From Fibrobacterota bacterium (lineage in GTDB: Bacteria; Fibrobacterota; Fibrobacteria; UBA5070), in contig JADKBN010000031.1 of assembly GCA_016715065.1 (NCBI GenBank), positions 496,001 through 560,000 on the forward strand: a stretch of DNA of 64,000 nucleotides, written 5' to 3'. Both the position numbers and the translations under genes were made by a program. The notes below the pieces were generated by a model. It was not told the DNA's origin and searched no databases. It was given only the letters and a program-made list of their open reading frames with translations. The first letter of the stretch is position 1; every line of letters begins with the position of its first letter. Below are positions 53,638-62,771 of this stretch, piece after piece.

Positions 53638-56600
53638 ATGGCATCGCCAGGCCGTGGAAAAAATGTTGAAGGTCAATCAAAAGGTCTCAAGCCAATAGCA
53701 AATAGCTGGAAGTCGATGTTTATTGGTTGGGGCTTGGAAGGCACTGATAAGGACATTGAGGGAGGACCGATAGTGCTCCCTCTGCCATTTGTAAAATTCA
53801 ATACGGACAAAAAATTCAGGGCCAGTCATGCCATGACTGATTATAATGCGGAATTCAAGGAAAATAAACATGAACAGCAATTCGAATTCGAGCGAAAAGA
53901 ATCGAAATTTCTTAGGGTGTTGAAAGAGCGGAATTTCGGGGCTTTCGAAAAAAAGGATCTTGTAGATCTCGCAGAAATGTATGACGAGTACAATGAGGAG
54001 GTTAGTGATTCGCACAAAGATCCCGTAGGGATTGTTGTTGCTGAAATAAGCCAATGGGTCTGCATTAAAATTGAGAAAATGACCCCGTCTGATCCACCTG
54101 CTCAAATCCACTTGTGGGGATTTTTGCAGCCGAGGGGGTTTAATGGCGAGGAGGTGATGAGTCTTCAGGATTACAATCCTTTTAGCGGATCTGCAACACA
54201 AAAGGATGAAGCAGACCATCTTGGGACTTCTGTTTCTGATGACCGACGATCTGGTTGGTGCGAGTACTTTATTCATTGTGGAACCAAGACTGTGCATCGT
54301 ATTATACACAAACCAGATGGGAGCCGAGACAAGGAGGTTGTTCCTGACACGGATTTTAAATTTTACACCCAATGGCTGGAGAGTACAGTCAACGAAAAGG
54401 GGAAAACCCGACTGGTTTCGACAAAATTCATAGGCCACATTGTAAAGTTAAAAATCAAAATCACGAATGAATTGACAAAAGGGGATATAAATGCAAATAA
54501 AGAAATGCAAGATCTCCGAAAAAAGCAATTTGAGAAACTAGGCACGGGTCAGCCGATTAGAGATGAAGATATCCCGAAAAATCCGGAGCAAATGGTGGAA
54601 ATTGGCTGCTGGCTAAAAGTGTGGGTTCGAAATGCTTTGTGTGCATGGGAAGTCTTTCCAGCAGATGATCGCTCGAATAAGGTTGTGCATTCAATGGATA
54701 ATACGGATATAGGAGCAAGTATTTATGGAAATACAAGCAAAAAGATACGTGTTGATACGCCATTTCCATGGCGCAATCACGGTTTTCTTCGGGGTAGAAT
54801 CGTTAGTGGAGAATCTATATCGGCAACAGAAATACCAAAGCCGTCGGATTTGGTCCCACTGTATGTTGCTTTGGTGACGGAAGAGGGCAAAAAGCATATT
54901 GATGATCTGATCACCTATTTGGAAGCTCCGCACGAAAATGACAAATCTGCATTTAAGCAAATTGCCTCAGGTGCGGTAGGGTTTTTAGGTAATTCCTTTG
55001 TTTCGTTGATCTTGTATTATGGGATGAAGGAATATCTCAATAGGGAGGGAATTGCCGTTCCGGATAGCACCACAACGACGAGGATTTTTGAGGAAGAGAG
55101 AAAGGAAAGAATCCAGGGAAGGATCAAATTCATCCAATCCTTGCTTCGATTCTTTGATGTGCCGAACAAGTTTGCTTCCTTTGGGGTTTCAGGGTTTCGG
55201 GCGACCTCACTGGAAGCGCTACGCAACGAGGCCAAGAACCGTCCAGGATTATTCAAGCTGTATTCCACAGTATTCAGTACACAACTGGACATGGCCCTCT
55301 GTTTGCATCCTTCCTTGATGAATGACTTGGTGGCGGATAGCCTCCAAGCAAGAAGCGAAGCTTTGCGAGGTTATTTAGGGCAATCTCCTTCCCAGGGGAA
55401 CGCGGCAAATCAAAATGGTCCAATAGAAAACCTCAAAGAAAAATTGAAGGCATTTCCTAATCCAGAACTTCAGACGCTCAGTATCGATTTGTCGTTTCCT
55501 CTGGCGTCCTATTCAAAAACGGAGTATTTTCCCAAGCCGTTTGGGATGCTGCTGACTATCCCTTTCGTTCCGCCGATCCCAGTTGGATTTGGGTCAATCA
55601 AATTTTCTCAGCAAGCTTCCTTGGATTTGAATTTACAGATCTATTGGAATCCGAATGCTTTTGGCCTGGGGTTTGGATTCAGCATTGGGGAAAATTCCGG
55701 GTTGCGAATTGGGGTAGAGGTTTGTGCGCTTTGGGCGGTCTTGGCCCGGCCAGACTACATTCCCGCAGGGAGCCAATCCCATTCCACGCACAACAATCCT
55801 GGGTCCGGGCATTCTCCCCAAGCAGCCGCCGCACAAGAGATTTCCAGAATCGACAATCGGGCACAAAGCGGGCAGGCGGCGACGAGTGCGGAAATCCAAG
55901 AAAGTGTCCTCTTGAGATTGGTACAGAATCTGCAAGGGGCGATGAATGCGAGTGTAACCATCGATCTTGGCTTGACGGCTGGAGGACATATTGGCTGGAG
56001 ATTTAATTACGATCGCAAAAAGAAAGAAATAGACTTTCAATTTAAGGCATTGGAAGGCAAAGATCTGAAATTTGAGCTGAAAGGCGACCTGACATTTGAA
56101 ATCAAGTTAGGATTCTTGACATGGGCGTTCAAAATCGCGGAAATCAATCTTGCACGGCTTACGCCAGAGCAATTCCAGGTTCCTTTGACCGGGGCATTGG
56201 CTGGAACAAGAGTCGATTTCGGCCCGGCATTTACCTATAAAATGATCGATGAAGTTGGCGATAACCTGTATTTGTTTGTCGGAACAGAGGATGACGATCA
56301 TTATGGAGTAGCAGGTGGGTACCCACGAGTGGCCTCTTCCGCTTTGAGATTAAATAATGACCGCGAATTCATCCATTTTGGGGAAACCCGGATGCTCTAT
56401 TTGACATTTGCTAGTAAAGAATCGACCTTGCCCAAGATAGATTTCAACGTGTACCGTTCGGAAGGAGTGAACAAAATTCCGAAGAAAGAGCCTGGATTCG
56501 TGGGGTGGCCTTTCCTTAGCGCCTCAAAAGCGCCTTTTGCGGTGGGCAAGGATGTCAACGGGAAACCTGTTCGGCGGTTGGAATATAACATGTCGATATC

Positions 56601-57144
56601 GTTAAAAACTCTTGGAGATGAGTATCTGGGTGCCAGCCTAGAATTGAAAAAAAATCAGGAGCAGACTTGTTACCAATCTGTTAGATTGGCGCGTTCCTTG
56701 ATTCATAACGAGTATGTTCCAGTTCAGCCAGAGGCGGTTCTTTTCTCCAAAGGGCGCAAATTGGCAAGAGATATTTTGTTGCTACGATCCCCTAAACTTG
56801 TTCTGGCTGAAGGTGGGTTTGGCCAAAATGAACGCCTCGGACTTTGCTTGACGATTCGGGTAAAAATCCAGAATTTTGATGATGTGGGCCTTTGGGTTAG
56901 ACTCAGACTTCGCCCGAATGGAACAAAGGGGGAGGCAATTGATTTTAACAAACAAGAATGGAACTTTATTTCGTTCGAAAAGCGTACGGTGAATTCGCAC
57001 GTGGTTGAAGGGACGATAAAAATTGAAATGTCAAAATGCAGCTTGACTTCTGGGAAGCAATTCTCTTTCGATTTAGCGCTTTTCCCGGATAATGAGTGCG
57101 TTATGTCAGGCGGGGATAGTTCTGTCGCTATATTTACTTCATGA
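53638..57144 (+). CDS. Orphan 1,168-residue putative effector, low GC
   Basis: AGGAG lies 6-7 nt before the ATG. No family is recognised and no signal peptide is present. Visible features: a lysine/glutamate-rich first third, one hydrophobic stretch near residues 440-462 (IASGAVGFLGNSFVSLILYY) that could insert in a membrane, a Gly/aromatic-rich region near 640-700 (FGLGFGFSIGENSG), and beta-rich repeats (VTIDLGLTAGGHIGWRFNYD) to the end. This mix would be compatible with a membrane-active protein, but nothing proves it. GC is well below that of the upstream island, which marks recent acquisition. It is the last plus-strand gene of the island and faces the lipoprotein array. Confidence 0.6.
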   Translation: MASPGRGKNVEGQSKGLKPIANSWKSMFIGWGLEGTDKDIEGGPIVLPLPFVKFNTDKKFRASHAMTDYNAEFKENKHEQQFEFERKESKFLRVLKERNFGAFEKKDLVDLAEMYDEYNEEVSDSHKDPVGIVVAEISQWVCIKIEKMTPSDPPAQIHLWGFLQPRGFNGEEVMSLQDYNPFSGSATQKDEADHLGTSVSDDRRSGWCEYFIHCGTKTVHRIIHKPDGSRDKEVVPDTDFKFYTQWLESTVNEKGKTRLVSTKFIGHIVKLKIKITNELTKGDINANKEMQDLRKKQFEKLGTGQPIRDEDIPKNPEQMVEIGCWLKVWVRNALCAWEVFPADDRSNKVVHSMDNTDIGASIYGNTSKKIRVDTPFPWRNHGFLRGRIVSGESISATEIPKPSDLVPLYVALVTEEGKKHIDDLITYLEAPHENDKSAFKQIASGAVGFLGNSFVSLILYYGMKEYLNREGIAVPDSTTTTRIFEEERKERIQGRIKFIQSLLRFFDVPNKFASFGVSGFRATSLEALRNEAKNRPGLFKLYSTVFSTQLDMALCLHPSLMNDLVADSLQARSEALRGYLGQSPSQGNAANQNGPIENLKEKLKAFPNPELQTLSIDLSFPLASYSKTEYFPKPFGMLLTIPFVPPIPVGFGSIKFSQQASLDLNLQIYWNPNAFGLGFGFSIGENSGLRIGVEVCALWAVLARPDYIPAGSQSHSTHNNPGSGHSPQAAAAQEISRIDNRAQSGQAATSAEIQESVLLRLVQNLQGAMNASVTIDLGLTAGGHIGWRFNYDRKKKEIDFQFKALEGKDLKFELKGDLTFEIKLGFLTWAFKIAEINLARLTPEQFQVPLTGALAGTRVDFGPAFTYKMIDEVGDNLYLFVGTEDDDHYGVAGGYPRVASSALRLNNDREFIHFGETRMLYLTFASKESTLPKIDFNVYRSEGVNKIPKKEPGFVGWPFLSASKAPFAVGKDVNGKPVRRLEYNMSISLKTLGDEYLGASLELKKNQEQTCYQSVRLARSLIHNEYVPVQPEAVLFSKGRKLARDILLLRSPKLVLAEGGFGQNERLGLCLTIRVKIQNFDDVGLWVRLRLRPNGTKGEAIDFNKQEWNFISFEKRTVNSHVVEGTIKIEMSKCSLTSGKQFSFDLALFPDNECVMSGGDSSVAIFTS

Positions 57145-57477
57145 ATTCGAGATCGGACAGTAAAACAGGCTTCGGGATGATGTAAGTGTATGCGGAAAAT
57201 GACCGAGAAATGTTGGCTATTCTGCTAGAAGCAAGCATAAGAAACGGGGTGAATGAGGTGCGCTTTTTGGGTGATCCATTGAATGGAACAGACTTCTAGG
57301 GCCTTTCATTCTTTTGGTGGCCAATAGCGCAGGGTTTGGATTTCGGATAGTCCGTAGCTTTGGTTATGTTATCGTTTCGGGTTGCAAAATCATTGAGTAG
57401 TACAAATTCGATGCCCGGAATCTGCTGATTTTTATAGGCCACCTTTATCCGGTGGCACTATGATCTGAGGGGACTCC
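57145..57477. other. Convergent intergenic region, no gene seen
   Basis: These 333 bp separate the orphan effector from the first array lipoprotein. The only structure seen is the left end of the 760-bp direct repeat, from 57451. No convincing terminator hairpin was found. Confidence 0.6.
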
Positions 57478-58210
57478 CTAGTTTGAAAATCCCGATGGAA
57501 TAATCTGTATTCTCCAGGACGTACCAGTTTCCTGTGTCACCTTGCGAATCCCCGCGATTCTTCCTGTGAGATAAACATTCTCTGGGCTGATGTTGCAGAT
57601 TTGTTTGGATTCGGGCGCATCCTTATCCAATCCTAACAATTTCATGGATTGATCAAAACAGGCTGAACTTTGGGCGTCTGAACAGAGGTCGACATCGACT
57701 TCAAATACTTTGGCGTAATCCGCCTCTGAGCTGGGGAGAATACGAGTGGTCGAATTGGATTTAAAGCGATTATAGAGTGGCGTATTGATCCATGCCGTCA
57801 GAAGAACTTTCTGGCCATGAGAATGGAATACAAAACCACATTTGTTTCGGGAGCTGTAATCAACGTTCACTGGATCTGTCCCGGAAGGCCAGAGGTCCTT
57901 GAACGTGAACTCCTTCCCAAGGTATTTCTTTTCTGCGCTGTCAATGTTGGTCTCGCTCGCAATGACACCTAACGAAATCGCCAACTTCTTGTTTACGTGC
58001 CCAAACGTCTTACCTTTCGCTTTTGGTCCATCTCCGCACGAGAAGAGTGGAGCAGATAGCGTGAACGCTGCGAGAAATAACATTAGCGTGTGGAGGTATT
58101 TCCTGTGAAGCGGGAGTCGAGCTGCAGGATTGAGCACTTGGGCCTCCTAGTTGTTTGGGTTGTGATGGAAAATTAGATAATCAGGTTCTGCATGGATCTT
58201 TGATGCGTGG
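57451..58210 (-). repeat. 760-bp direct repeat, copy 1
   Basis: Matches 61550-62309 without net length change. It contains one lipoprotein gene with its ribosome site and upstream flank. Identity is high in the flanks and gene ends and lower in a short central part. Confidence 0.9.
57478..58137 (-). CDS. Array lipoprotein 1 (intact copy of the 760-bp repeat)
   Basis: A 219-residue lipoprotein. It starts at GTG 58137, 5 nt after a perfect AGGAGG. The signal ends LSAPLFSC with Cys34; Gly at +2 would fit outer-membrane sorting. The family features are a KGKTFGHVNKKLAIS stretch, YLGKEFTFKDLWPSG, several conserved cysteines, a late GRIAGI strand and a C-terminal IIPSGFSN. The Y-x-GK-x-hydrophobic pattern resembles small OB-fold lipoproteins, but this is a weak resemblance. 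The gene converges with the orphan effector, so it is a candidate immunity gene. Confidence 0.75.
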   Translation of the reverse strand: MLNPAARLPLHRKYLHTLMLFLAAFTLSAPLFSCGDGPKAKGKTFGHVNKKLAISLGVIASETNIDSAEKKYLGKEFTFKDLWPSGTDPVNVDYSSRNKCGFVFHSHGQKVLLTAWINTPLYNRFKSNSTTRILPSSEADYAKVFEVDVDLCSDAQSSACFDQSMKLLGLDKDAPESKQICNISPENVYLTGRIAGIRKVTQETGTSWRIQIIPSGFSN

Positions 58211-58279
58211 GGTGATATTGATGGATGGTCCAATGCTTCAGATTTCACAGATCGAAGGTTGTAAGATCAGGTCGGGTGT

Positions 58280-58885
58280 TCAGTCAGAGAGCCCTGTCGG
58301 GACAAGATGCACTTCGAAAATCTTGGTTCCAGGATAAATGCCTGCGACCAATCCCGAAATGGACAGCTTTTTGAAGTCAAATGGGCATTTGTACACTTCG
58401 TACCTGGGGTCGTTTGGGTACCCACATACGTAGACCACCTGCGGAGTGCAGACATCAAATGGGAGGGTAAGAATTCCAGCAGCTGCAATGGAATCGGAAG
58501 GCGCAAAGAATGTGTCGTCCTGCGGCAGAATGGTATTCTTTGGCTCCGTATTAAACCAAACGGTCAGTCCGAAGTAGTCGGTATCGTTAGGTTTATAAAA
58601 GTTTCCACAAATTCCGGTTTGTGAGCCCTCTTCTAGGATCTCTCCGGTTCCAGTCGGTTTCAGTTGCGTGAGGGTTATCCGCTTGCCAAGGTATTTTTCC
58701 ACAAAGTTTGGCTTCTTGGATTCTTCGGCCAGTTGGGCGAGGGTCATGGAAGAGTCAGGGCGGAAAATTCCTTGCTTGAAGCCTAATGCTCCTGTCGCAT
58801 TGGATGACTTTTGATCGGCGGAGGGTTTGCATCCAACCGAGCTAAAAATAGCGAGAGCCAAAATGATTCTGATCAACCTGCTCAT
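58280..58885 (-). CDS. Array lipoprotein 2
   Basis: A 201-residue lipoprotein with GGAGG 5 nt before ATG 58885. The signal is MSRLIRIILALAIFSSVGC with Cys19. It shares the family layout: a helical lead (MTLAQLAEESKKPNFVEK), YLGKRITLTQLKPTG, cysteine pairs (GICGNF, VCTPQVVYVC), a late strand ISGLVAGI and the end VPTGLSD. Sequence is very divergent from lipoprotein 1 despite the same frame. An 82-bp region separates it from the divergent FGE-fold gene. Confidence 0.72.
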   Translation of the reverse strand: MSRLIRIILALAIFSSVGCKPSADQKSSNATGALGFKQGIFRPDSSMTLAQLAEESKKPNFVEKYLGKRITLTQLKPTGTGEILEEGSQTGICGNFYKPNDTDYFGLTVWFNTEPKNTILPQDDTFFAPSDSIAAAGILTLPFDVCTPQVVYVCGYPNDPRYEVYKCPFDFKKLSISGLVAGIYPGTKIFEVHLVPTGLSD

Positions 58886-58967
58886 TGATTCCTCCAGGAG
58901 CGGTAAAATTAGCATCAGAATGACAGAAAAGCGAGCCAAGACGATTCGCGATATTATTATTGGAGTA

Positions 58968-59798
58968 ATGACGAACGTGAAAATCTGGGTGTTGAGCGCG
59001 TGTTTGGTTTCGTCCCAGGTGGCTGGGTACGAAATGGATGATGACAATGATGGCGTTCCCAATACAGAGGACCTCTGCCAAAGGTCGGAGAAAGACGCGA
59101 AGGTAGGTGCGGATGGTTGCCTTGTGGTGCCAGCGAATGTCAAGGCGCCACTTCCTAGCGGAATGGCAAAAATAGCAAAGGGCTGCTTCTACATGGGGTC
59201 AAACGATGGCGAGCTGAATGAACGGCAGACATTCTTGATTTGCGTTAAAGCGTTCCAATTGGATCGAACGGAAGTGACACGTGCTGCCTTCAAGAAAGTC
59301 ATGGGAGTGATCCCAAGTGAAGAGAAAGCTTGTGGCGACGATTGCCCAGTGGATCAGGTCGATTGGAGCGAAGCAAACAAATATTGTGCGAAGATCGGAA
59401 AGCGATTGCCTTCCGAGGCAGAATGGGAGTATGCCGCCCGGGCTGGTTGGACCTCAAAGTGGTCCTGGGGCAATGAAAAATTGGATGCCCTTCGGCATGC
59501 ATGGTTTGTCGGTAGTTCTGGAGGTCAATTGCAGCCCGTGGGCAAAAAGCGTCCCAATGCTTGGGGATTGTTCGACATGTTCGGAAATGCCTCAGAATGG
59601 ACTGCCGATTGGTTTGGGGATTACTTGCCTCCCACACCAGTGGGAATACCGATCACTCCGAAAACGGGCGAAGTCTGCGTGGTCCGAGGGGGACATTTTA
59701 ACAGCAGTGTTCGGGAATTACGTTCGGCATTACGGAGCTGGGCTCCACCTGATCTTCGAGACGTGGGTTTGGGGTTTCGGTGTGCGACTTCAAAGTAG
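58968..59798 (+). CDS. Exported FGE/SUMF1-fold protein with calcium-binding TSP3 repeat
   Basis: A 276-residue protein. ATG 58968 starts the signal MTNVKIWVLSACLVSSQVAG; an upstream in-frame ATG (58920) lacks a good signal. A thrombospondin type 3-like repeat (DDDNDGVPNTEDLC) comes first. A formylglycine-generating-enzyme fold follows: CFYMGSNDGE, QLDRTEVTRAAF, VDWSEANKYCAKIGKRLPSE, EWEYAARAG, PNAWGLFDMFGNASEWT, VVRGGHF and GLGFRC. The C-terminal catalytic Cys residues of true FGE are missing (RGGHFNSSVRELRS), so it is probably a binding or structural member. It is the only plus-strand gene in the array. Confidence 0.82.
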   Translation: MTNVKIWVLSACLVSSQVAGYEMDDDNDGVPNTEDLCQRSEKDAKVGADGCLVVPANVKAPLPSGMAKIAKGCFYMGSNDGELNERQTFLICVKAFQLDRTEVTRAAFKKVMGVIPSEEKACGDDCPVDQVDWSEANKYCAKIGKRLPSEAEWEYAARAGWTSKWSWGNEKLDALRHAWFVGSSGGQLQPVGKKRPNAWGLFDMFGNASEWTADWFGDYLPPTPVGIPITPKTGEVCVVRGGHFNSSVRELRSALRSWAPPDLRDVGLGFRCATSK

Positions 59799-60017
59799 CC
59801 TCTCGGGTACTGAAATCAGGGCGCGGTGCTGGTGAACGAGGTTGGTAACTGCTGAATATTGCTCGAGAGACTCTAGATCAGTGGGTTACAACTTGTCCGC
59901 GGTCAATAGGATCGTCTTGAATGTCCTGGGGGCAGTGCTCGAAATCGAATAGCTAGTAGATAGTGGCTCTGGGTATTTCAAATAAAGTTACCAAGAAATG
60001 GCCAGGCTATCATGAAT

Positions 60018-60626
60018 TTAGTTTGCAATCCCCGTCGCTATAAAGTGCCAAGAGAGGATCCTGTCTGCGGAGTCTCCGCCAGAAAACAACACTTTTCCCG
60101 AAACAAACAAATCTACGGGATCAAACGGACAGTCAACGCCGGTAGAATCAAGCTTTGATTTGCACCAAAAAACCCCTTCGCTTTTCAGGAAACAGGGAGA
60201 AAGATTATTGGAGTAAAAATTCTTTGGGGTCACTAGATTCAAATCAACATGCTCCTCTGCTGATATCATATCTTGGACATCCTCAGGCTTGGATATAAAA
60301 GCAAAAGAAACTTCTCTTGACCTTACGAGAGCGGAATCAGAAAATCTGGAAAAGGAGAATTCGCATGTTGTGTGGCCTGTAGTCGTATCCTTCATCCATA
60401 TTTTCGATGGCCGCAATCCAGTAATTGTGAGGTCTTTGCCGATGTATTTTTTGGCGGTTTGGTAGTCCATTCCAAATAGCTCGTCCGCGCTGATTGCATT
60501 CGATTTGTCGATGGCGCCAATGGTTTTCCCCTTGAAGGGATAGGAGCTCTTGAAAAGCTCGCACCCCGAAACAATCAGGGTAGCGGTGAGGCCGCAAAGG
60601 ATCCATTTCCAGTGGGAAGGCTGCAT
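60018..60626 (-). CDS. Array lipoprotein 3
   Basis: A 202-residue lipoprotein. ATG 60626 has GGAG about 8 nt upstream; an in-frame start ten codons earlier lacks signal character. Signal MQPSHWKWILCGLTATLIVSGC, Cys22. Family hallmarks are FKGKTIGAIDKSNAIS, YIGKDLTITGLRPSK, paired cysteines, VDLFVSGKVL and the end IATGIAN. The segment KGKT(F/I)G-x-(V/I)-(N/D)K-x-x-AIS is shared with lipoprotein 1, which ties the array together despite low overall identity. Confidence 0.73.
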   Translation of the reverse strand: MQPSHWKWILCGLTATLIVSGCELFKSSYPFKGKTIGAIDKSNAISADELFGMDYQTAKKYIGKDLTITGLRPSKIWMKDTTTGHTTCEFSFSRFSDSALVRSREVSFAFISKPEDVQDMISAEEHVDLNLVTPKNFYSNNLSPCFLKSEGVFWCKSKLDSTGVDCPFDPVDLFVSGKVLFSGGDSADRILSWHFIATGIAN

Positions 60627-60828
60627 CTCAGTGTCTCCGGTTGTTGTTGGTTTCATGCTGTGGGCGTGAGGAAATTAACAACGGCTGGACAGTTCCGGTT
60701 CTCTTTTTGTTCGCCAATTGGCGCATTTCCTGAATAGCATCACTGAGGTGAATGATTCTTTTGAACTCGATCTGGATGATGCTTGTGAGAAATGGAATTT
60801 TCATTCTTGCTTCTGGCTTCTGTAGTAT

Positions 60829-61410
60829 TTAGTTCGCTATCCCTTCTGCCACCAGATACACATAGTAATCACCATAAAAATCCAATACCTTGCTGACTCG
60901 GCCGGTGATCGCCAGTTTCCGGATGTCCAGCGGGCAGGCGCCTGGGCCGTCCCAGGGATTGAAAGGTGCGTAGCATCCTTTGATTTCGGGCACGTCGCAC
61001 ACGAACAGGGGGAGCTTGAACCTGTTCAAGGTATCCTGGGTCCAATGCGGCAAGGAGCTCATGGAGCTGTCCCACAGGCCGGTCATCCGGTCGCTGTAAA
61101 ACCATGACGTCACCTTGATCCTGCGCGTGGCCTTGAACTGCAGTTGCCCCAAGCCTGTGATGAATTCGCAGTCGTTTCGGCCATCCCGGACCGGTGCATA
61201 CAGGCCCTTGACGGTTACCCGCTTTCCAACGAGCTCCTTCAACGCGGGAAGGGGGGCTTCTTGGGTTTCGCAGAGGTCCAGATCAATGACCGAGTTGGGG
61301 TCCACCTCGCCAATTTCGCCGAACATCTTCCAGCGAATCTCCGCACGCTTCTGGTCGGAGCAGCTGCTCAAGAATAGCCCCAGAAAGCAGGCCAGCGATT
61401 GCGCAAGCAC
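60829..61410 (-). CDS. Array lipoprotein 4, GC-rich
   Basis: A 193-residue lipoprotein read from GTG 61410 (MLAQSLACFLGLFLSSC, Cys17). The signal has no basic residue, so the true start could lie elsewhere, but no upstream in-frame start exists. The family layout is clear: LVGKRVTVKGLYAPV, cysteines before a GACPLDIRKLAITGRV strand, and the end VAEGIAN. Unlike its neighbours the gene has high GC and a codon use like the main chromosome, so the array mixes members of different origin. Confidence 0.65.
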   Translation of the reverse strand: MLAQSLACFLGLFLSSCSDQKRAEIRWKMFGEIGEVDPNSVIDLDLCETQEAPLPALKELVGKRVTVKGLYAPVRDGRNDCEFITGLGQLQFKATRRIKVTSWFYSDRMTGLWDSSMSSLPHWTQDTLNRFKLPLFVCDVPEIKGCYAPFNPWDGPGACPLDIRKLAITGRVSKVLDFYGDYYVYLVAEGIAN

Positions 61411-61549
61411 GGGAGAGAGAAGCGAAGGGCAGTGGATTCGGCGGGATGAGCATACTGGAAAGTTAGCTTCGAAGAAGGCTGAAAAGATCAGATGTGGGGT
61501 ATTCTTGTGGAGGCCCTGTCGTGCGATTGTTAGAAGATTTCCATTATCA

Positions 61550-62309
61550 GGTGGCGCTATGATCTGAGGGGACTCCCTAGTTTGAAAATCCCGATGGAAT
61601 AATCTGTATTCTCCAGGACGTTCCAGATTCCTGTGTCAGCTTACGAATTCCAGCGATTCTTCCTGCGAGATAAACATTCTCTGGACTGATGTTGCAGATT
61701 TGTTTGGACTCTGGTACATCTTCTCGGAAACCTGCTAATTTCATGGATTGATCAAAACAGGCTGAACTTTGGGCGTCTGAACAGAGGTCGACATCGACTT
61801 CAAAAACTTTGGCGTAATCCGCCTCTGAGCTGGGGAGTCTACGGTCCGTCACATCGGAATGAAAGCGATTGTAGAGTGGCGTATTGATCCATGCTGTCAA
61901 ATAAACTTTCTGGACAGGAGATTTGAAAACAAAACCGCATTTGTTTCGGGAGCTATAATCATCGTTGATTTAGACGGGCGCGCAAGGCCAGAGGTCCTTG
62001 AACGTGAACTCCTTCCCAAGGTATTTCTTTTCTGCGCTGTCAATGTTGGTCTCACTCGCAATGACACCTAACGAAATCGCCTCCTTCTTGTTTACGTTTC
62101 CAAACGTCTTGCCTTTCGCTTTTGGTCTATCTCCGCACGAGACAAGTGGAGTGGATAGCGTGAACGCTGCGAGAAATAACAAAAGCGCGTGGAGGGATTT
62201 CCTGTAAAGCGGGAATCGAACTGCAGGATTGAGCACTTGGGCCTCCTAGTTGTTTGGGTTGTGATGGAAAATTAGATAATCAGGTTCTGCATGGATCTTT
62301 GATGCGTGG
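61550..62309 (-). repeat. 760-bp direct repeat, copy 2
   Basis: Second copy of 57451-58210, lying about 4.1 kb downstream in the same orientation. The gene inside is disrupted by a stop codon. Confidence 0.9.
61577..62236 (-). pseudogene. Array lipoprotein 1 paralogue, broken by an internal stop
   Basis: Same length and frame as the gene at 57478, including GTG start, AGGAGG site and the signal ending STPLVSC. After YLGKEFTFKDLWP it reads CAPV and a TAA (61972-61970), where the intact copy has SGTDPVNVDY. The frame then continues without shift (DYSSRNKCGFVF to the end IIPSGFSN). A 20-bp patch around the stop is unlike the intact copy while both sides align, so a local substitution or gene-conversion event, not an indel, caused the break. 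Confidence 0.85.
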
Positions 62310-62444
62310 AGCGAGCTTTCCTTTGAGGTCTGGACGATCATCAGAGAACGCTAGTTTGGAATGTGCTCTCCTTGCGGATGAAGTTTTGATAAGGGTTAGG
62401 TTATTGATGCCAGTAGGTGCTTCCAGGTGGCTTTCGCATCTCAA

Positions 62445-62720
62445 CTAGTTGGCGATTCCGGTGGTAATGAGGATCACTTTCCATTCGCGGTTTTCGCCGT
62501 CCCATCTTGGTTGGGTATTGAGCTTGAACAGTCCGGCCGAGTGCGAATTCCTTGTAAAGGCGTAGGATTGGCCGACACTGATTCTTCAAGTGATTTGGTC
62601 GTATTCTTCTCGCTTACCGATGATGATCTTGGTGTGATAAATCGGGAAGACAATCCACTAGGAGGTCCGTTGGAGCCTCTGGAAAAAGAAGGAGTACTGG
62701 GGAAGATCTTCCAGACAATC
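62445..62720 (-). pseudogene. Probable remnant of another array lipoprotein
   Basis: One minus-strand frame ends WKVILITTGIAN at a TAG (62447-62445), the same C-terminus as the array lipoproteins (IATGIAN, VAEGIAN). Going upstream it reads IISVGQ-like and IIIGKREEYDQIT segments, with two internal stops and no start codon. The G-K motif and the end fit the family, the rest does not align clearly. Low confidence. Confidence 0.35.
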
Positions 62721-62771
62721 TAGGCCAGTCTCTGGTGGCTGATCGGGAGCGGGGGTCGGCCCTAAGTAGCC

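Noticed and set aside
58968..59798. Assignment as an active formylglycine-generating enzyme
   Set aside because: The catalytic cysteines after the RGG motif are absent and no sulfatase gene is nearby.
59799..60017. Search for a terminator or small RNA between the FGE-fold gene and lipoprotein 3
   Set aside because: No stem with a T-run or conserved structure could be recognised by eye.
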